A stretch of 33,617 bases of DNA from Actinomycetota bacterium. Lineage in GTDB: Bacteria; Actinomycetota; Actinomycetes; Propionibacteriales; Propionibacteriaceae. Shown here one piece after another: positions 6,596-14,118 of this stretch; the first letter of the stretch is position 1; each line of letters starts with the position of its first letter. The stretch covers positions 1 through 33,617 of the forward strand of contig JACRAA010000317.1 in the NCBI GenBank assembly GCA_016213595.1. The letters run 5' to 3'. Made by a program: the position numbers and the translations under genes. The notes under the pieces were generated by a model that saw only the letters and a list, made by a program, of their open reading frames with translations, did no database searches and was not told the DNA's origin.

Positions 6596-8533
6596 GTGGC
6601 TATCCCTTCGGTTCAGGTCTTCCTCGGCGAGGAGACGGCGGGCATCGACGGCGCGGTGACGTGGGTGGACATCACCACGTACCTGCGCTTCGAGTACCCC
6701 GTGACGCGGTCGTATGGCCGGTCCTACGGTGGTGGCGCGCAGCCCGGGACGGCGTCGCTGACGCTGGAGAACACGGACGGCCGCTTCACCGTCGGCAACG
6801 CGTCCTCGCCGTACTACCCGTACGTCCACCTCCAGGCGCTCATCAAGATCCTGCGCGACGGGCGCCCATTCTTCGTCGGTCGGATCCAGGCGATGCCGAT
6901 GTCGTGGCCCGACGGCGGCGACAGCCTCTGCGTCGTGACCGTCTCGCTGGCGGACAAGATGGCTCGGTATGGGCGGATGACTCTCCGCTCGTACGCGATC
7001 GAGGAGATCGCCTCTCTCGGCCCCACGTACTACTACCCCTTGAACGAGCCCACTGGCGCCTCGTTCGCGAACAGCGCGGCCGTCATCGGCGCCCCCCTGA
7101 TGGTCTTCACGCCCGGCGACGGGACGGTCGCGTTCGCCGGGTCGACAGGGCCCGCCGGGGATGGCGGTTCCGCGCCGACGTTCACCCCGAACACGACGGC
7201 CGCCTTCCTCTCGAGCTCGTCGCTGACCTTCCGCAACACCTGGAACGACGGGAGCTTCGGGTACGTCAGCGAGACGATCGCGGCGACGTTTACGACGGCC
7301 GCAGATGGCATTCTCGCGAGGCTCCAGCTGGCCCCGGTCGGCACTGTCGTCACTGCCTTCCCTCCCACGATCCTGGCCGGCGCTGCTGTCGGGTCGCAGT
7401 GGATCGACCTGACGGTCGAGGTGAGCGGCGGCGTGACGGGCTGCATGGTCCGCATGTACCAGCCGTCGGGGGGCATGTCGGGATGGTGGTTCTTCCCGGC
7501 ACCGTCCGCGAAGGACAAGGCGACTCACACCGTGGTCGTCGTGGTCGACCAGTCGGTCAGCCACACGACCCCGGTGCTCTACTTCGACGGGGCGGCGGTC
7601 ACCTCGACGTCATCGCTCGCCCCGACGGAGATCGGCTTCTGGGCGGGCAGCGTCCAGATCACGGTCGGCGCCGCGAGCCCTTCGATCTACACCCCGTCAC
7701 CGTGGAACGGGTCGATCAGCCACGTCGCGGTCTGGGGCCGTCCCTTGTCGGCCGCTGAGGTGCTGCAGGTCACGAACGCGCTCCTCGGCTCGACGATCAC
7801 CACGCAGGCTGCATTCCTGCAGGTCCTCGGATGGCGCGGCCAGGCCGGGACGGCTCTGATCGACCCCGGCGTGACGGACAACATCGTCGCCCAGAAGCTG
7901 GGCGGCGGCACCCTCGCCGGCGTCCTGGGGGCGCTCAACGACTCCGAGATGGGCACGCTGTACGTCGACAGCCAGGACCGGCTGACCTGGAAGAACCGGC
8001 GTACGACCCTGTCGCCGATGGCGACGCTCACGAACAACGACATCAACGCGCCGACGTACAACTGTGAGATCCAGGGCATCCAGACCCGGGTCACCGGCAC
8101 CCAGTTCGGGACGACGGACATCGTCCAAGCGGCCGACATCAACACGATCGGCGAGATGACCGGTTCCGTGACGTCCATCTCGACCGTCCCGGACGACGCC
8201 CTGCAGCACGCCTATTGGCAGGCGAACGCCGGGCCGCGTGGCCCGTTCATCGGCAGCCTGTCGATCGACCTGGCGACCGCTGAGAGCGCTGCGTTCGCGG
8301 CCGCCATCACTATCGACATCCTCGCCGGCATCACGCTGACCGGGATGCCGAGCCAGACCCCGCCCGGGTCGACCGTGCTCGAGGTCATCGGGGTGACGGA
8401 GACGTTCAGCGCGCGGAGCTGGGACCTGACGCTGACGACGCTGCCCGCCGGGCTCGGGTCGACACGTGACCTGTTCATCCTCGACGACCCGACGTACGGC
8501 GTCCTCGACTCCACCCACCGTCTCGCCTACTAA
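6596..8533 (+). CDS. Minor tail protein with inserted LamG-like domain
   Basis: 645 residues, GTG start four bases after the tape-measure stop. Residues 1-~135 resemble a tail-tip protein N-terminal domain (ITTYLRFEYPVTRSYGRSYGGG, then FFVGRIQAM). Residues ~140-400 look like a concanavalin-A/LamG jelly roll: YYYPLNEPTGASFANSA at its start, then THTVVVVVDQSVSHTTPVLYFDG and ISHVAVWGRPLSAAEV, a classic LamG ending. The rest resembles a hub or baseplate continuation (DNDSEMGTLYVDSQDRL-like segment). It probably caps the tail and contacts cell-surface sugars. Domain calls are by recognisable motifs; the sugar-binding role is inferred. Confidence 0.8.
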   Translation: MAIPSVQVFLGEETAGIDGAVTWVDITTYLRFEYPVTRSYGRSYGGGAQPGTASLTLENTDGRFTVGNASSPYYPYVHLQALIKILRDGRPFFVGRIQAMPMSWPDGGDSLCVVTVSLADKMARYGRMTLRSYAIEEIASLGPTYYYPLNEPTGASFANSAAVIGAPLMVFTPGDGTVAFAGSTGPAGDGGSAPTFTPNTTAAFLSSSSLTFRNTWNDGSFGYVSETIAATFTTAADGILARLQLAPVGTVVTAFPPTILAGAAVGSQWIDLTVEVSGGVTGCMVRMYQPSGGMSGWWFFPAPSAKDKATHTVVVVVDQSVSHTTPVLYFDGAAVTSTSSLAPTEIGFWAGSVQITVGAASPSIYTPSPWNGSISHVAVWGRPLSAAEVLQVTNALLGSTITTQAAFLQVLGWRGQAGTALIDPGVTDNIVAQKLGGGTLAGVLGALNDSEMGTLYVDSQDRLTWKNRRTTLSPMATLTNNDINAPTYNCEIQGIQTRVTGTQFGTTDIVQAADINTIGEMTGSVTSISTVPDDALQHAYWQANAGPRGPFIGSLSIDLATAESAAFAAAITIDILAGITLTGMPSQTPPGSTVLEVIGVTETFSARSWDLTLTTLPAGLGSTRDLFILDDPTYGVLDSTHRLAY

Positions 8534-8542
8534 GGAGCCCCC

Positions 8543-9058
8543 ATGGGTACCGTCCCCACCCCGGCAGATCCTCCCGCCAGCACAGGCCTCACCTCGGCGC
8601 AGACGCACACGTGGCAGCAGACGCTCGCGTTCCTGCTCAAGCCGCCCGCCTGCCGGGTACTGACGAACGCGGCCACCCCGACCTCCGCAGGCGTGCAGCT
8701 CATCGTCCCGTTCGCGGCGGAGACGGTCGACAACGTGCAGTCGGGCGACACGGCAATGCACTCCACTTCGACCAACAACGACAAGGTCTTCATCCGGACG
8801 GCCGGACGGTACGACATCGCGCTGAACGCGTTCGTCGCGGGCGCCGCCGGCGGGCTGAACGCGGTGGTCCTCAAGAACGGCGTGCAGGTCACCGGTGAGG
8901 CCCAGTGGCTTACCGGCAACGACCGGAGCGCGACGCTCACCGACACCATCCTGTGCGCGGTCGGCGACTACCTGCAGGTCGGGATCACGACGCCGAGCGC
9001 GGCGGCCCTGTCGACCTCGTGGCCCGTCATCTTCTACGTCAAGTGGGTCAGCAACTAA
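8543..9058 (+). CDS. Tail tip protein with C1q/TNF-like jelly-roll domain
   Basis: 171 residues; AAGGAG lies 6-11 bases before the ATG and overlaps the previous TAA. After a short N-terminus with a helix (SAQTHTWQQTLAFLLKPP), the pattern of strands (DKVFIRTAGRYDIALNAFVAG, LNAVVLKNGVQVTGEAQW, LTDTILCAVGDYLQVGIT, then WPVIFYVKWVSN) is that of the C1q/TNF-like domains seen at the ends of phage receptor-binding proteins. It is the last gene before lysis and a candidate host-recognition protein. Assignment is structural guesswork from strand pattern. Confidence 0.65.
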   Translation: MGTVPTPADPPASTGLTSAQTHTWQQTLAFLLKPPACRVLTNAATPTSAGVQLIVPFAAETVDNVQSGDTAMHSTSTNNDKVFIRTAGRYDIALNAFVAGAAGGLNAVVLKNGVQVTGEAQWLTGNDRSATLTDTILCAVGDYLQVGITTPSAAALSTSWPVIFYVKWVSN

Positions 9059-9069
9059 GGAGTCCGTTC

Positions 9070-10014
9070 ATGGCACAGCTCATCGACTACGCGTGGACCA
9101 AGCCGACCCCGGCGCAGATCATCGCTGCTGGCTACGAGGGCGTCCTGCGCTACCTGTCGCTCGACAGCTCGAAGAACCTGACCCCCGGCGAGCGGGATGC
9201 GCTGCTGGATGCAGGCCTGTCTATCGGCCTCGTGTGGGAGACGACCGCGACCCGCGCCGGTCAGGGCTACGTCGCCGGGCAGCATGACGTCCAGGCTGCC
9301 GAGGCACAGGCGGCCGCGCTCGGGTACCCGATGGGCTGCCCGATCTTCTACGCCGTCGACTACGACACGCCCGCCGCCTCAGTCCTCCCGTACTTCCAGG
9401 GGGTCGCCGGGCTCGCGCGCTGGCCGGTCGGCGTGTACGGCTCGGCGAACGTCGTCGAGGCCGTCCCGGTCCCGTGGAAGTGGCAGACGGTCGCCTGGTC
9501 TCACAGCCGCGTCTCGCAGCGAGCACACCTGTACCAGACGACCATTCCGACGCTCGCGGGATGCGACCTGAACAAGGTGCTGAGCCCCGTCCCGCTCTGG
9601 TCCCATGCCGCTGGCTCATCGGGCGGCATCGTCGCTGGCGGCGTCAGCATCCCCGGCGTCCCCGTGTTCCCGACCACCACCAGCACCACGACTGTCCCCA
9701 CCGTCAAGCCCGTCCAGGAGGATCCCATGTTCATCATCAGCTCGCCTGGCCGCGGCCAGTCCCTCATCGGCCCCGGCTACTACCGCTGGCTGCAGACCGC
9801 CGAGGAGGTCGACGCGGCGCGCGACGTCGCGACCGTCCTCGAAGGCAACGACCGGCAGTTTGACCTGTGGCGCTCCATCGCCCTCGACGGGGTAGGCGCT
9901 CACGACCTGTCCTCGAGCGACCCGGCCACGCTGGCGGCCGCCATCGCCGCCCTCATCCCGCCCACGATCGCCGCGCAGACGGTCGCACTCCTGAGCGCCA
10001 AGCTCGCGGCCTGA
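9070..10014 (+). CDS. Endolysin, DUF1906 glycoside-hydrolase-like
   Basis: 314 residues with AAGGAG before the ATG. Residues 1-~190 match the DUF1906/Rv2525c-like glycoside hydrolase pattern: LIDYAWTKPTPAQIIAAGYEGVLRYL, LSIGLVWETTAT, an acidic YAVDYDTP strand end, and WPVGVYGSANVVEAV. A Thr/Pro/Val linker follows at about 205-218. The C-terminal ~95 residues (from M220) form a separate helical domain. It should cleave host peptidoglycan; the family is widespread in actinobacterial phages. The holin follows at 10030, giving a lysin-holin cassette. A strong internal ribosome-binding site precedes M220 (separate entry). No known cell-wall-binding repeat is visible. Confidence 0.85.
   Translation: MAQLIDYAWTKPTPAQIIAAGYEGVLRYLSLDSSKNLTPGERDALLDAGLSIGLVWETTATRAGQGYVAGQHDVQAAEAQAAALGYPMGCPIFYAVDYDTPAASVLPYFQGVAGLARWPVGVYGSANVVEAVPVPWKWQTVAWSHSRVSQRAHLYQTTIPTLAGCDLNKVLSPVPLWSHAAGSSGGIVAGGVSIPGVPVFPTTTSTTTVPTVKPVQEDPMFIISSPGRGQSLIGPGYYRWLQTAEEVDAARDVATVLEGNDRQFDLWRSIALDGVGAHDLSSSDPATLAAAIAALIPPTIAAQTVALLSAKLAA
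9727..10014 (+). CDS. Possible separately translated C-terminal endolysin fragment
   Basis: Inside the endolysin gene a perfect AGGAGG (9716-9721) is followed, after five bases, by an in-frame ATG at 9727. Translation from it would give a 95-residue polypeptide identical to the C-terminal domain, beginning just after the Thr-rich linker. Two-product endolysins with internal starts are known in Gram-positive phages, where the extra C-terminal copies multimerise with the full-length enzyme. Whether it is used here is inference from site strength, spacing and coincidence with the domain border. Confidence 0.6.
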   Translation: MFIISSPGRGQSLIGPGYYRWLQTAEEVDAARDVATVLEGNDRQFDLWRSIALDGVGAHDLSSSDPATLAAAIAALIPPTIAAQTVALLSAKLAA

Positions 10015-10029
10015 GAAGAGGAACGAACC

Positions 10030-10371
10030 ATGTGGACTCTCGTGTTCTGGCGCGCCGTCGCTGACCGCGCCCTCAAGACGGCCGCGCAGGCTGCCCTCCT
10101 CGTCGCGGGTTCCGACTCGCTCAGGGCCAACGCGCTCACGTTCGACTGGCTGAAGATGGGCGGGTTCGCGCTCGGCGGCATCGTCCTGTCCGTGCTCATG
10201 AGCATCGCCTCGGCGGCGTCCACGGACGGCTCTCCGTCGCTGACTGGGGCGGAGATCCTGACGCCGCCCGTCGTCCCGCAGCGCGCTCTGCCTGCCGAGC
10301 CTTCCGTCACGGCGAACGCCAACGGAACCGTGACGAGCGTGGCTGCTGACGGCACCACGACCCTGAGCTGA
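10030..10371 (+). CDS. Holin, r1t-like family
   Basis: 113 residues. The opening WTLVFWRAVADRALKTAAQAALLVAGSD is the conserved N-terminal helix of the r1t-type holins of actinobacterial phages, followed by a second hydrophobic helix (MGGFALGGIVLSVLMSIASAAS, residues ~42-63) and a hydrophilic tail. It lies 15 bases after the endolysin, with GAAGAGGAA as ribosome-binding site. It should form the membrane lesion that frees the endolysin. Confidence 0.85.
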   Translation: MWTLVFWRAVADRALKTAAQAALLVAGSDSLRANALTFDWLKMGGFALGGIVLSVLMSIASAASTDGSPSLTGAEILTPPVVPQRALPAEPSVTANANGTVTSVAADGTTTLS

Positions 10372-10385
10372 AAGGCGGTTGGGGG

Positions 10386-10763
10386 ATGACGACGCCCGCA
10401 GCAGAGCCCCGTGAGGCCGAAAGCATGGCAATCACCCTGACCCGCATGGAAGGCAAGCTCGACTCCGTCGTGGAGAAGGTCTCAGACCTGCGGACGGAGG
10501 TCACCCAGCACCGGGCGGACATCACGGCGCTCAAGTCGACGACGCAACAGATCCAGTCCGACATGCAGGGGGCCGAGGCCGCACGCGTCCTCGCGGCAGC
10601 TGCAGTCAAGGCGGCAGAGGAAGCGCGGATGGCGCTCGTCCAGGCCGAGACCGCCGCGTCGGTGCAGCGGTGGACGCCCGTGCAGCGGCTGTACGCCACC
10701 CTCGGCGCGTGCGCGGCTCTCGTCGCGATCGTCTACTACGTCGTCACCTTCACTCACCACTGA
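10386..10763 (+). CDS. Coiled-coil membrane protein of the lysis cassette
   Basis: 125 residues with a Gly-rich ribosome-binding site (GGCGGTTGGGGG) before the ATG. Residues ~15-90 form a long coiled coil (LTRMEGKLDSVVEKVSDLRTEV... and an Ala/Glu-rich second half); residues ~101-121 are a single transmembrane helix (LYATLGACAALVAIVYYVV). Small proteins of this design, often DUF2746-like, follow the holin in many actinophages and are proposed as second holins or lysis regulators. I rate that role as plausible, not shown. Confidence 0.75.
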   Translation: MTTPAAEPREAESMAITLTRMEGKLDSVVEKVSDLRTEVTQHRADITALKSTTQQIQSDMQGAEAARVLAAAAVKAAEEARMALVQAETAASVQRWTPVQRLYATLGACAALVAIVYYVVTFTHH

Positions 10764-10788
10764 TCCGCACCACCGAAAGGACTCTGCC

Positions 10789-11043
10789 GTGAACCGCATC
10801 TGTGACATCTGCCGGGCGATCGACGACCAGCCCCGCCACATCACCTACCACCCGGCCGGCGCGATCCCTGTCGACCAGGAGGCCGTGAAGGCCGTCCTCG
10901 CCGCCCAGGGCCTCAGCGACGACGAGCGGGCCACCATCCTCACGGACGTGTTCGACACGGCCGACGAGCGCCACCACTTCCAGTGCGGCGCATCCAAGGG
11001 CTGCGCGGACTGCGTCGCCTCGACCACGACGCAGGAGGGCTGA
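10789..11043 (+). CDS. Small cysteine-rich protein, possible zinc binder
   Basis: 84 residues, GTG start with GAAAGGA upstream. It opens with CDICRAIDDQPRHITYH and ends with FQCGASKGCADC, so CxxC at residues 5-8 and a C-x5-C-x2-C group at about 67-75 with nearby His could bind one or two metal ions. Between them is a helical AVKAVLAAQGLSDDERATILTDVFD segment. Function is unknown; similar proteins occur in actinophage late regions. It stops three bases before the next gene. Confidence 0.7.
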   Translation: MNRICDICRAIDDQPRHITYHPAGAIPVDQEAVKAVLAAQGLSDDERATILTDVFDTADERHHFQCGASKGCADCVASTTTQEG

Positions 11044-11046
11044 CCG

Positions 11047-11445
11047 ATGGGCGCACTCGACCAGACACACTCGAACAACGTCATCGACGGGAGCCTCGGG
11101 ACAGCCGCGTTCACCGCGACCACGACCCCGATCCATCTCCGGCAGATGACCGCGAACGGCTCCGCGACCGCGAACGGCACCGAGCTCGCGACCTCCGGCG
11201 GCTACACGGCCGGCACGGGCGCCCCGACGATCACGTTCGCCTCGGCGGCCAGCGGGTCCGGCGCGTCGAACGCGTCCGTCTCGATCACGAACATGCCGGC
11301 GGCGACGATCAACGGCGTCGAGATCTGGGACTCGAACGCGACCCCGAAGCGGAAGTGGTGGGGCGCGCTCACGGCAGCGAAGAGCACGAACGCGGGCGAC
11401 ACGCTCACCTACGCGTCCGGGTCGATCACCGCTGCGCTGCCCTGA
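11047..11445 (+). CDS. Beta-rich structural protein, probable tail fibre component
   Basis: 132 residues, rich in T, A, S, G and N with alternating strands: TPIHLRQMTANGSATANGTELATSGGYTAGTGAPTITF, then SITNMPAATINGVEIWDSN. The pattern of a short capsid/tail-like module found beside phage fibre genes fits (start GALDQTHSNNVIDGSL). No catalytic motif. Its TGA overlaps the ATG of the next gene. It is likely an adhesin or minor structural protein; assignment rests on composition and neighbourhood. Confidence 0.65.
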   Translation: MGALDQTHSNNVIDGSLGTAAFTATTTPIHLRQMTANGSATANGTELATSGGYTAGTGAPTITFASAASGSGASNASVSITNMPAATINGVEIWDSNATPKRKWWGALTAAKSTNAGDTLTYASGSITAALP

Positions 11446-11816
11446 TGCCCGCCCTGCAGACGTGCGACGAGGCCGCGCGCGGCCTGCCGTACAACACCCT
11501 CAGTCTGTACGAGGACTTGGGCGGTGTGGGCGGTGTGCAGATCACGGTCCGCTGGACGTGGGATCACGTGTCCGTCTGGCCCGACTGTGACGGCCCGCTC
11601 GTCAACGGGTCGGGCGCGGCCGGCAAGTGGGCGGTTCAGGCGGTCAACTCGGGCACCGTTCCGGCGTATCTGCACACGACGAAGAAGGACGGGACGCCGA
11701 TCACGTACACGCTCGTCGCCGGTCAGACCGCGAACATCACCGTCGCCCAGGCGGCGACGTCGGGGTTCGCGGTTGTGAGCGACTTCGGGAACCTCACCCT
11801 GACCGCAACCCCGTAG
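11445..11816 (+). CDS. Small beta-rich protein, probable minor structural protein
   Basis: 123 residues; the ATG shares its A with the preceding TGA (TGATG). Contains strands GVQITVRWTWDHVSVWPDC, GKWAVQAVNSGTVPAYLHTT and ITYTLVAGQTANITVAQ, resembling a small immunoglobulin-like or beta-sandwich domain, with three Cys. I do not recognise the family. Tight coupling with both neighbours suggests it is part of the same post-lysis fibre/adhesin block. Confidence 0.65.
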   Translation: MPALQTCDEAARGLPYNTLSLYEDLGGVGGVQITVRWTWDHVSVWPDCDGPLVNGSGAAGKWAVQAVNSGTVPAYLHTTKKDGTPITYTLVAGQTANITVAQAATSGFAVVSDFGNLTLTATP

Positions 11817-11826
11817 GAGGTTCCCC

Positions 11827-13212
11827 GTGGCTGTCTCCTACACCGCCTCCACGTTCAACACGGCTGGGACAGCGGGCGGCGGGGTCCTGTACTACAAGGA
11901 AGTCACGGTCACCGCCGCCGTTGGGGACATGATCGTCGCGTACGGCGTGAATGAGAGCGCCAGCAGCGGGACGAGCACGGTCACCACCTCCGGCGGTACG
12001 GGTGCGACGGGCGCGTGGACGACCATCTTCGAGTCCCACGTCGCGAGCTCGTGCGGGTTCATGTCGGCACGGGCAACCGTCACGACCGCAGGCACGGTCA
12101 CCGTTCGCGTGTCCGTCGCCGGCGGCTCGGCCGGCCGTATGGGCGTCGCGGTGTGGCTCATCCCTGCTGCCGAGTGGACCGGGACACCCGCCACGGCAAC
12201 AATGGGCCCGGCCGACGCCGACGGACAGGTGTCGCTCATCGTCGGCGCCTCGTCGAACGTCATGTACGCCGGCGCCGACTGGAACGCGCTGAACCCCGGC
12301 ACGACCACCACCCCCGCCGGCGGCACCGCCGACACGAGCTACTTCGACACGACGAACTACGCCGCGTTCGGTGCCCACTGGGGCACGCAGGCGGCCGGGA
12401 CACGCAACTACGGCCCCGCGTCGCTGACCAGCCGGTCGTACACGGGCATGGCGATCGCCGTCCCTGTCGCGTCCGGCGCGGCCACCGTGAACGGCGCTGC
12501 AGCACTGTCGCAGTCCTCGACTCTCACGTCCGACACGCTCGTCACCGACGTCGCCGCCGCAAGCCTCACCAGCGGCTCGACGTTGACCGCTGGCGCTGTC
12601 GTGACCCAGGCCGCGGCTGCTGCGCTCACCAGCTCCTCGACGCTGACCGTGGCAGGCATCGTCACCCAGCCGGCCGCGGCCGCACTGGCGCAGTCGTCGA
12701 CCCTGACCGCCGGCGCTGTCGACACGGTCCCCGTGGCCGCGGCGCTCTCGGCGTCCTCGACGTTGACGGTCGCCGCACTCGACACCGTCCCGGCCGCCGC
12801 GGCGCTGTCGCAGACGTCGATCCTGACGGCGAGCACCGGTGGCACTGCTGCCGGATCCGCAAGCCTGTCGCAGTCGTCGACGTTGACCGTCGCCGGCGTC
12901 GTCACACGGCTCGGCGTCGCGACCTTGTCGCAGAGCTCGACGCTCACCGTCGCGGCCGTGGCGACAGCATCCGGCACCACGGCGCTCGTGCAGCTGGCGA
13001 CGCTGACCGTGGCTGCTGTCGTGACGAGGTTTGGGACGGTCGTCCTCGTGCAGGCCTCGACGCTGGTCGCCGGGGCATCCTCGGGCGGCTCCCGGCCGCC
13101 GACGCCGAACCCGGGCCTGATCCTCACGACTCCCGTGCTGTGGACCGTGCTGGCGGCCCCGCAGCCTGGGCTGCTGCTCACCACCCCGACTCTCGGACTG
13201 GAGCTCTCATGA
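11827..13212 (+). CDS. Fibre/adhesin-like protein with ten 20-residue repeats
   Basis: 461 residues, GTG start after a GTAGGAGG site. Residues 1-~215 form a beta-rich domain (VSYTASTFNTAGTAGGGVLYYKEVTVTAAVGDMIVAYGV...), of a type seen in phage and bacterial surface proteins. Residues ~223-422 are ten tandem 20-residue repeats of the form AALSQSSTLTVAAVVTxx. The C-terminus (PNPGLILTTPVLWTVLAAPQPGLLLTTPTLGLELS) is hydrophobic and Pro-rich. It probably forms an elongated surface fibre. No chaperone or hydrolase domain is visible. It is coupled to the next gene by ATGA at 13209. Confidence 0.75.
   Translation: MAVSYTASTFNTAGTAGGGVLYYKEVTVTAAVGDMIVAYGVNESASSGTSTVTTSGGTGATGAWTTIFESHVASSCGFMSARATVTTAGTVTVRVSVAGGSAGRMGVAVWLIPAAEWTGTPATATMGPADADGQVSLIVGASSNVMYAGADWNALNPGTTTTPAGGTADTSYFDTTNYAAFGAHWGTQAAGTRNYGPASLTSRSYTGMAIAVPVASGAATVNGAAALSQSSTLTSDTLVTDVAAASLTSGSTLTAGAVVTQAAAAALTSSSTLTVAGIVTQPAAAALAQSSTLTAGAVDTVPVAAALSASSTLTVAALDTVPAAAALSQTSILTASTGGTAAGSASLSQSSTLTVAGVVTRLGVATLSQSSTLTVAAVATASGTTALVQLATLTVAAVVTRFGTVVLVQASTLVAGASSGGSRPPTPNPGLILTTPVLWTVLAAPQPGLLLTTPTLGLELS
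12493..13092 (+). repeat. Ten tandem 60-bp repeats encoding 20-residue units
   Basis: The repeats have exact 60-base periodicity with the core TC(G/C)ACG(C/T)TGACCGTC-like (STLTV) in phase each time. Nucleotide divergence between units is considerable while the protein pattern holds, indicating selection on a protein fold rather than a recent slippage array. Confidence 0.85.
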
Positions 13213-13532
13213 CGACGACCTGGACTGTGGGCGACACGGCCCCCGCACTGGCGGGCATCGCCACGACGACGCCGTACAACTCGACGGTGGCGAGCCCGGT
13301 CGACCTGACCACGGCCGCATCGGGGACGGTCCTCGTCGGCCGCTCGGACGGGTCGACGTTCACCAGGGCCGCGACTCTCGGCGGGGCTGCAGGGACGTTC
13401 AGCGCCCCGTTGCAGGCGGGTGACCTGACTGTCGACGGCGACTACAAGATGAGCCTTCGCGTCGTTTGGGCGGACACCTCGATCGAGACGTTCGGCCGGC
13501 TCTGGTTCCACGTCGACCCGAAGATCGCCTGA
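13209..13532 (+). CDS. Phage tail-associated beta protein, BppU-N-like
   Basis: 107 residues; ATG overlaps the preceding TGA. The pattern TWTVGDTAPALAG, SPVDLTTAASGTVLVGRSDGSTF, then AGTFSAPLQAGDLTVDGDYKMSLRVVWADTSIETFG matches the small beta domain found at the N-terminus of baseplate upper proteins (polymer-linking domain GDTaP.l.gt). Here it stands alone. It may be an adaptor for the repeat fibre encoded just upstream. The stop overlaps the ATG of the next gene. Confidence 0.6.
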   Translation: MTTTWTVGDTAPALAGIATTTPYNSTVASPVDLTTAASGTVLVGRSDGSTFTRAATLGGAAGTFSAPLQAGDLTVDGDYKMSLRVVWADTSIETFGRLWFHVDPKIA

Positions 13533-13840
13533 TGCCGTTCGCCGGCGTCATCTCCCGCGACCAGGGCTGCCCGTGGGGCACGACGGGACTGTCGACGGCG
13601 ACGTGGGCGGATGTCCCGGTCGTCCCTGTGACGGTCGCGACGTTGACGGCGACGCAGCCGGGCGTCCTGATCGCTGCCCTGATCGAGGCCGGCGTCCCGG
13701 TCGGTGGCGACGAGTACCCGCACGTCGTCATCTGGCAGGGCCGCGCCTACCTCGAGGACGGGCATCACCGGGTCATGCGGGCCCTCATCGCGGGCCAACG
13801 CTCGATCGACGCCCGAGTGTTCGACATGGATCCACCCTGA
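13532..13840 (+). CDS. Small protein with ParB/sulfiredoxin-like DGHHR motif
   Basis: 102 residues, ATG sharing its A with the upstream TGA. Residues ~60-98 read VIWQGRAYLEDGHHRVMRALIAGQRSIDARVFD, the DGxHR-xxA-xxxG pattern of the ParB N-terminal/Srx fold, where the box binds nucleotide. The protein lacks any HTH, so it is only the small catalytic-like domain. As the last gene of the rightward late operon, its role is unknown: nucleotide-binding or degenerate nuclease are both possible. Confidence 0.7.
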   Translation: MPFAGVISRDQGCPWGTTGLSTATWADVPVVPVTVATLTATQPGVLIAALIEAGVPVGGDEYPHVVIWQGRAYLEDGHHRVMRALIAGQRSIDARVFDMDPP

Positions 13841-13867
13841 TCGACCCTCGAACCACGACAGAACGAA

Positions 13868-13900
13868 GCCCCCCGTCCTCATCTGAGGCGGGGGGCCTTT
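13868..13900 (+). terminator. Intrinsic terminator between convergent operons
   Basis: GCCCCCCG (13868-13875) pairs with CGGGGGGC (13889-13896), extended inward by CCTC/GAGG with a one-base bulge and a four-base loop; CTTTCG follows. It ends the rightward late operon and faces the leftward genes that stop at 13915, so it may act in both directions. Confidence 0.88.
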
Positions 13901-13914
13901 CGTGCGTTCAGGGC

Positions 13915-14118
13915 TCAGTCGAGGTGGATCGGCCGATAGGGCGTCGGCCCAATGTCCTCCGGTTCGCAGCCGTGCTCTAGCAGGTGCAGGCCGCCAACCG
14001 TGTCCCGGTCGTACTGCATGACGATCATCCCCGGCATCGGGTGGCTGATCTTGACTGGGATCTCGACCAGCTCGCCGCATACGCAGGGGATACCAGCGAC
14101 AGTGTCGAGGGGCTCCAT
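13915..14118 (-). CDS. Small protein downstream of the lipoprotein gene, unknown
   Basis: 67 residues. The start codon (14116-14118) overlaps the TGA of the upstream lipoprotein gene (ATGA), making the two genes coupled. It has a CVC motif near residues 12-14 plus a later Cys, with GMIVMQYDRDTVGGLHLLEHGCEP in the middle. No family recognised. Being in the leftward, int-side arm with the lipoprotein, it may be expressed from the prophage. Confidence 0.65.
   Translation of the reverse strand: MEPLDTVAGIPCVCGELVEIPVKISHPMPGMIVMQYDRDTVGGLHLLEHGCEPEDIGPTPYRPIHLD

Noticed and set aside
12493-13092. 60-bp repeats as a CRISPR-like array or minisatellite
   Set aside because: There are no identical repeats separated by unique spacers, and the DNA differs while the protein pattern is kept. 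It is a coding repeat.
12015-13532. Long forward frame overlapping the repeat fibre gene
   Set aside because: It is a shadow of the 11827 gene: very rich in Arg and His, with no ribosome-binding site. Only its last 107 codons (from 13209) are a real gene.
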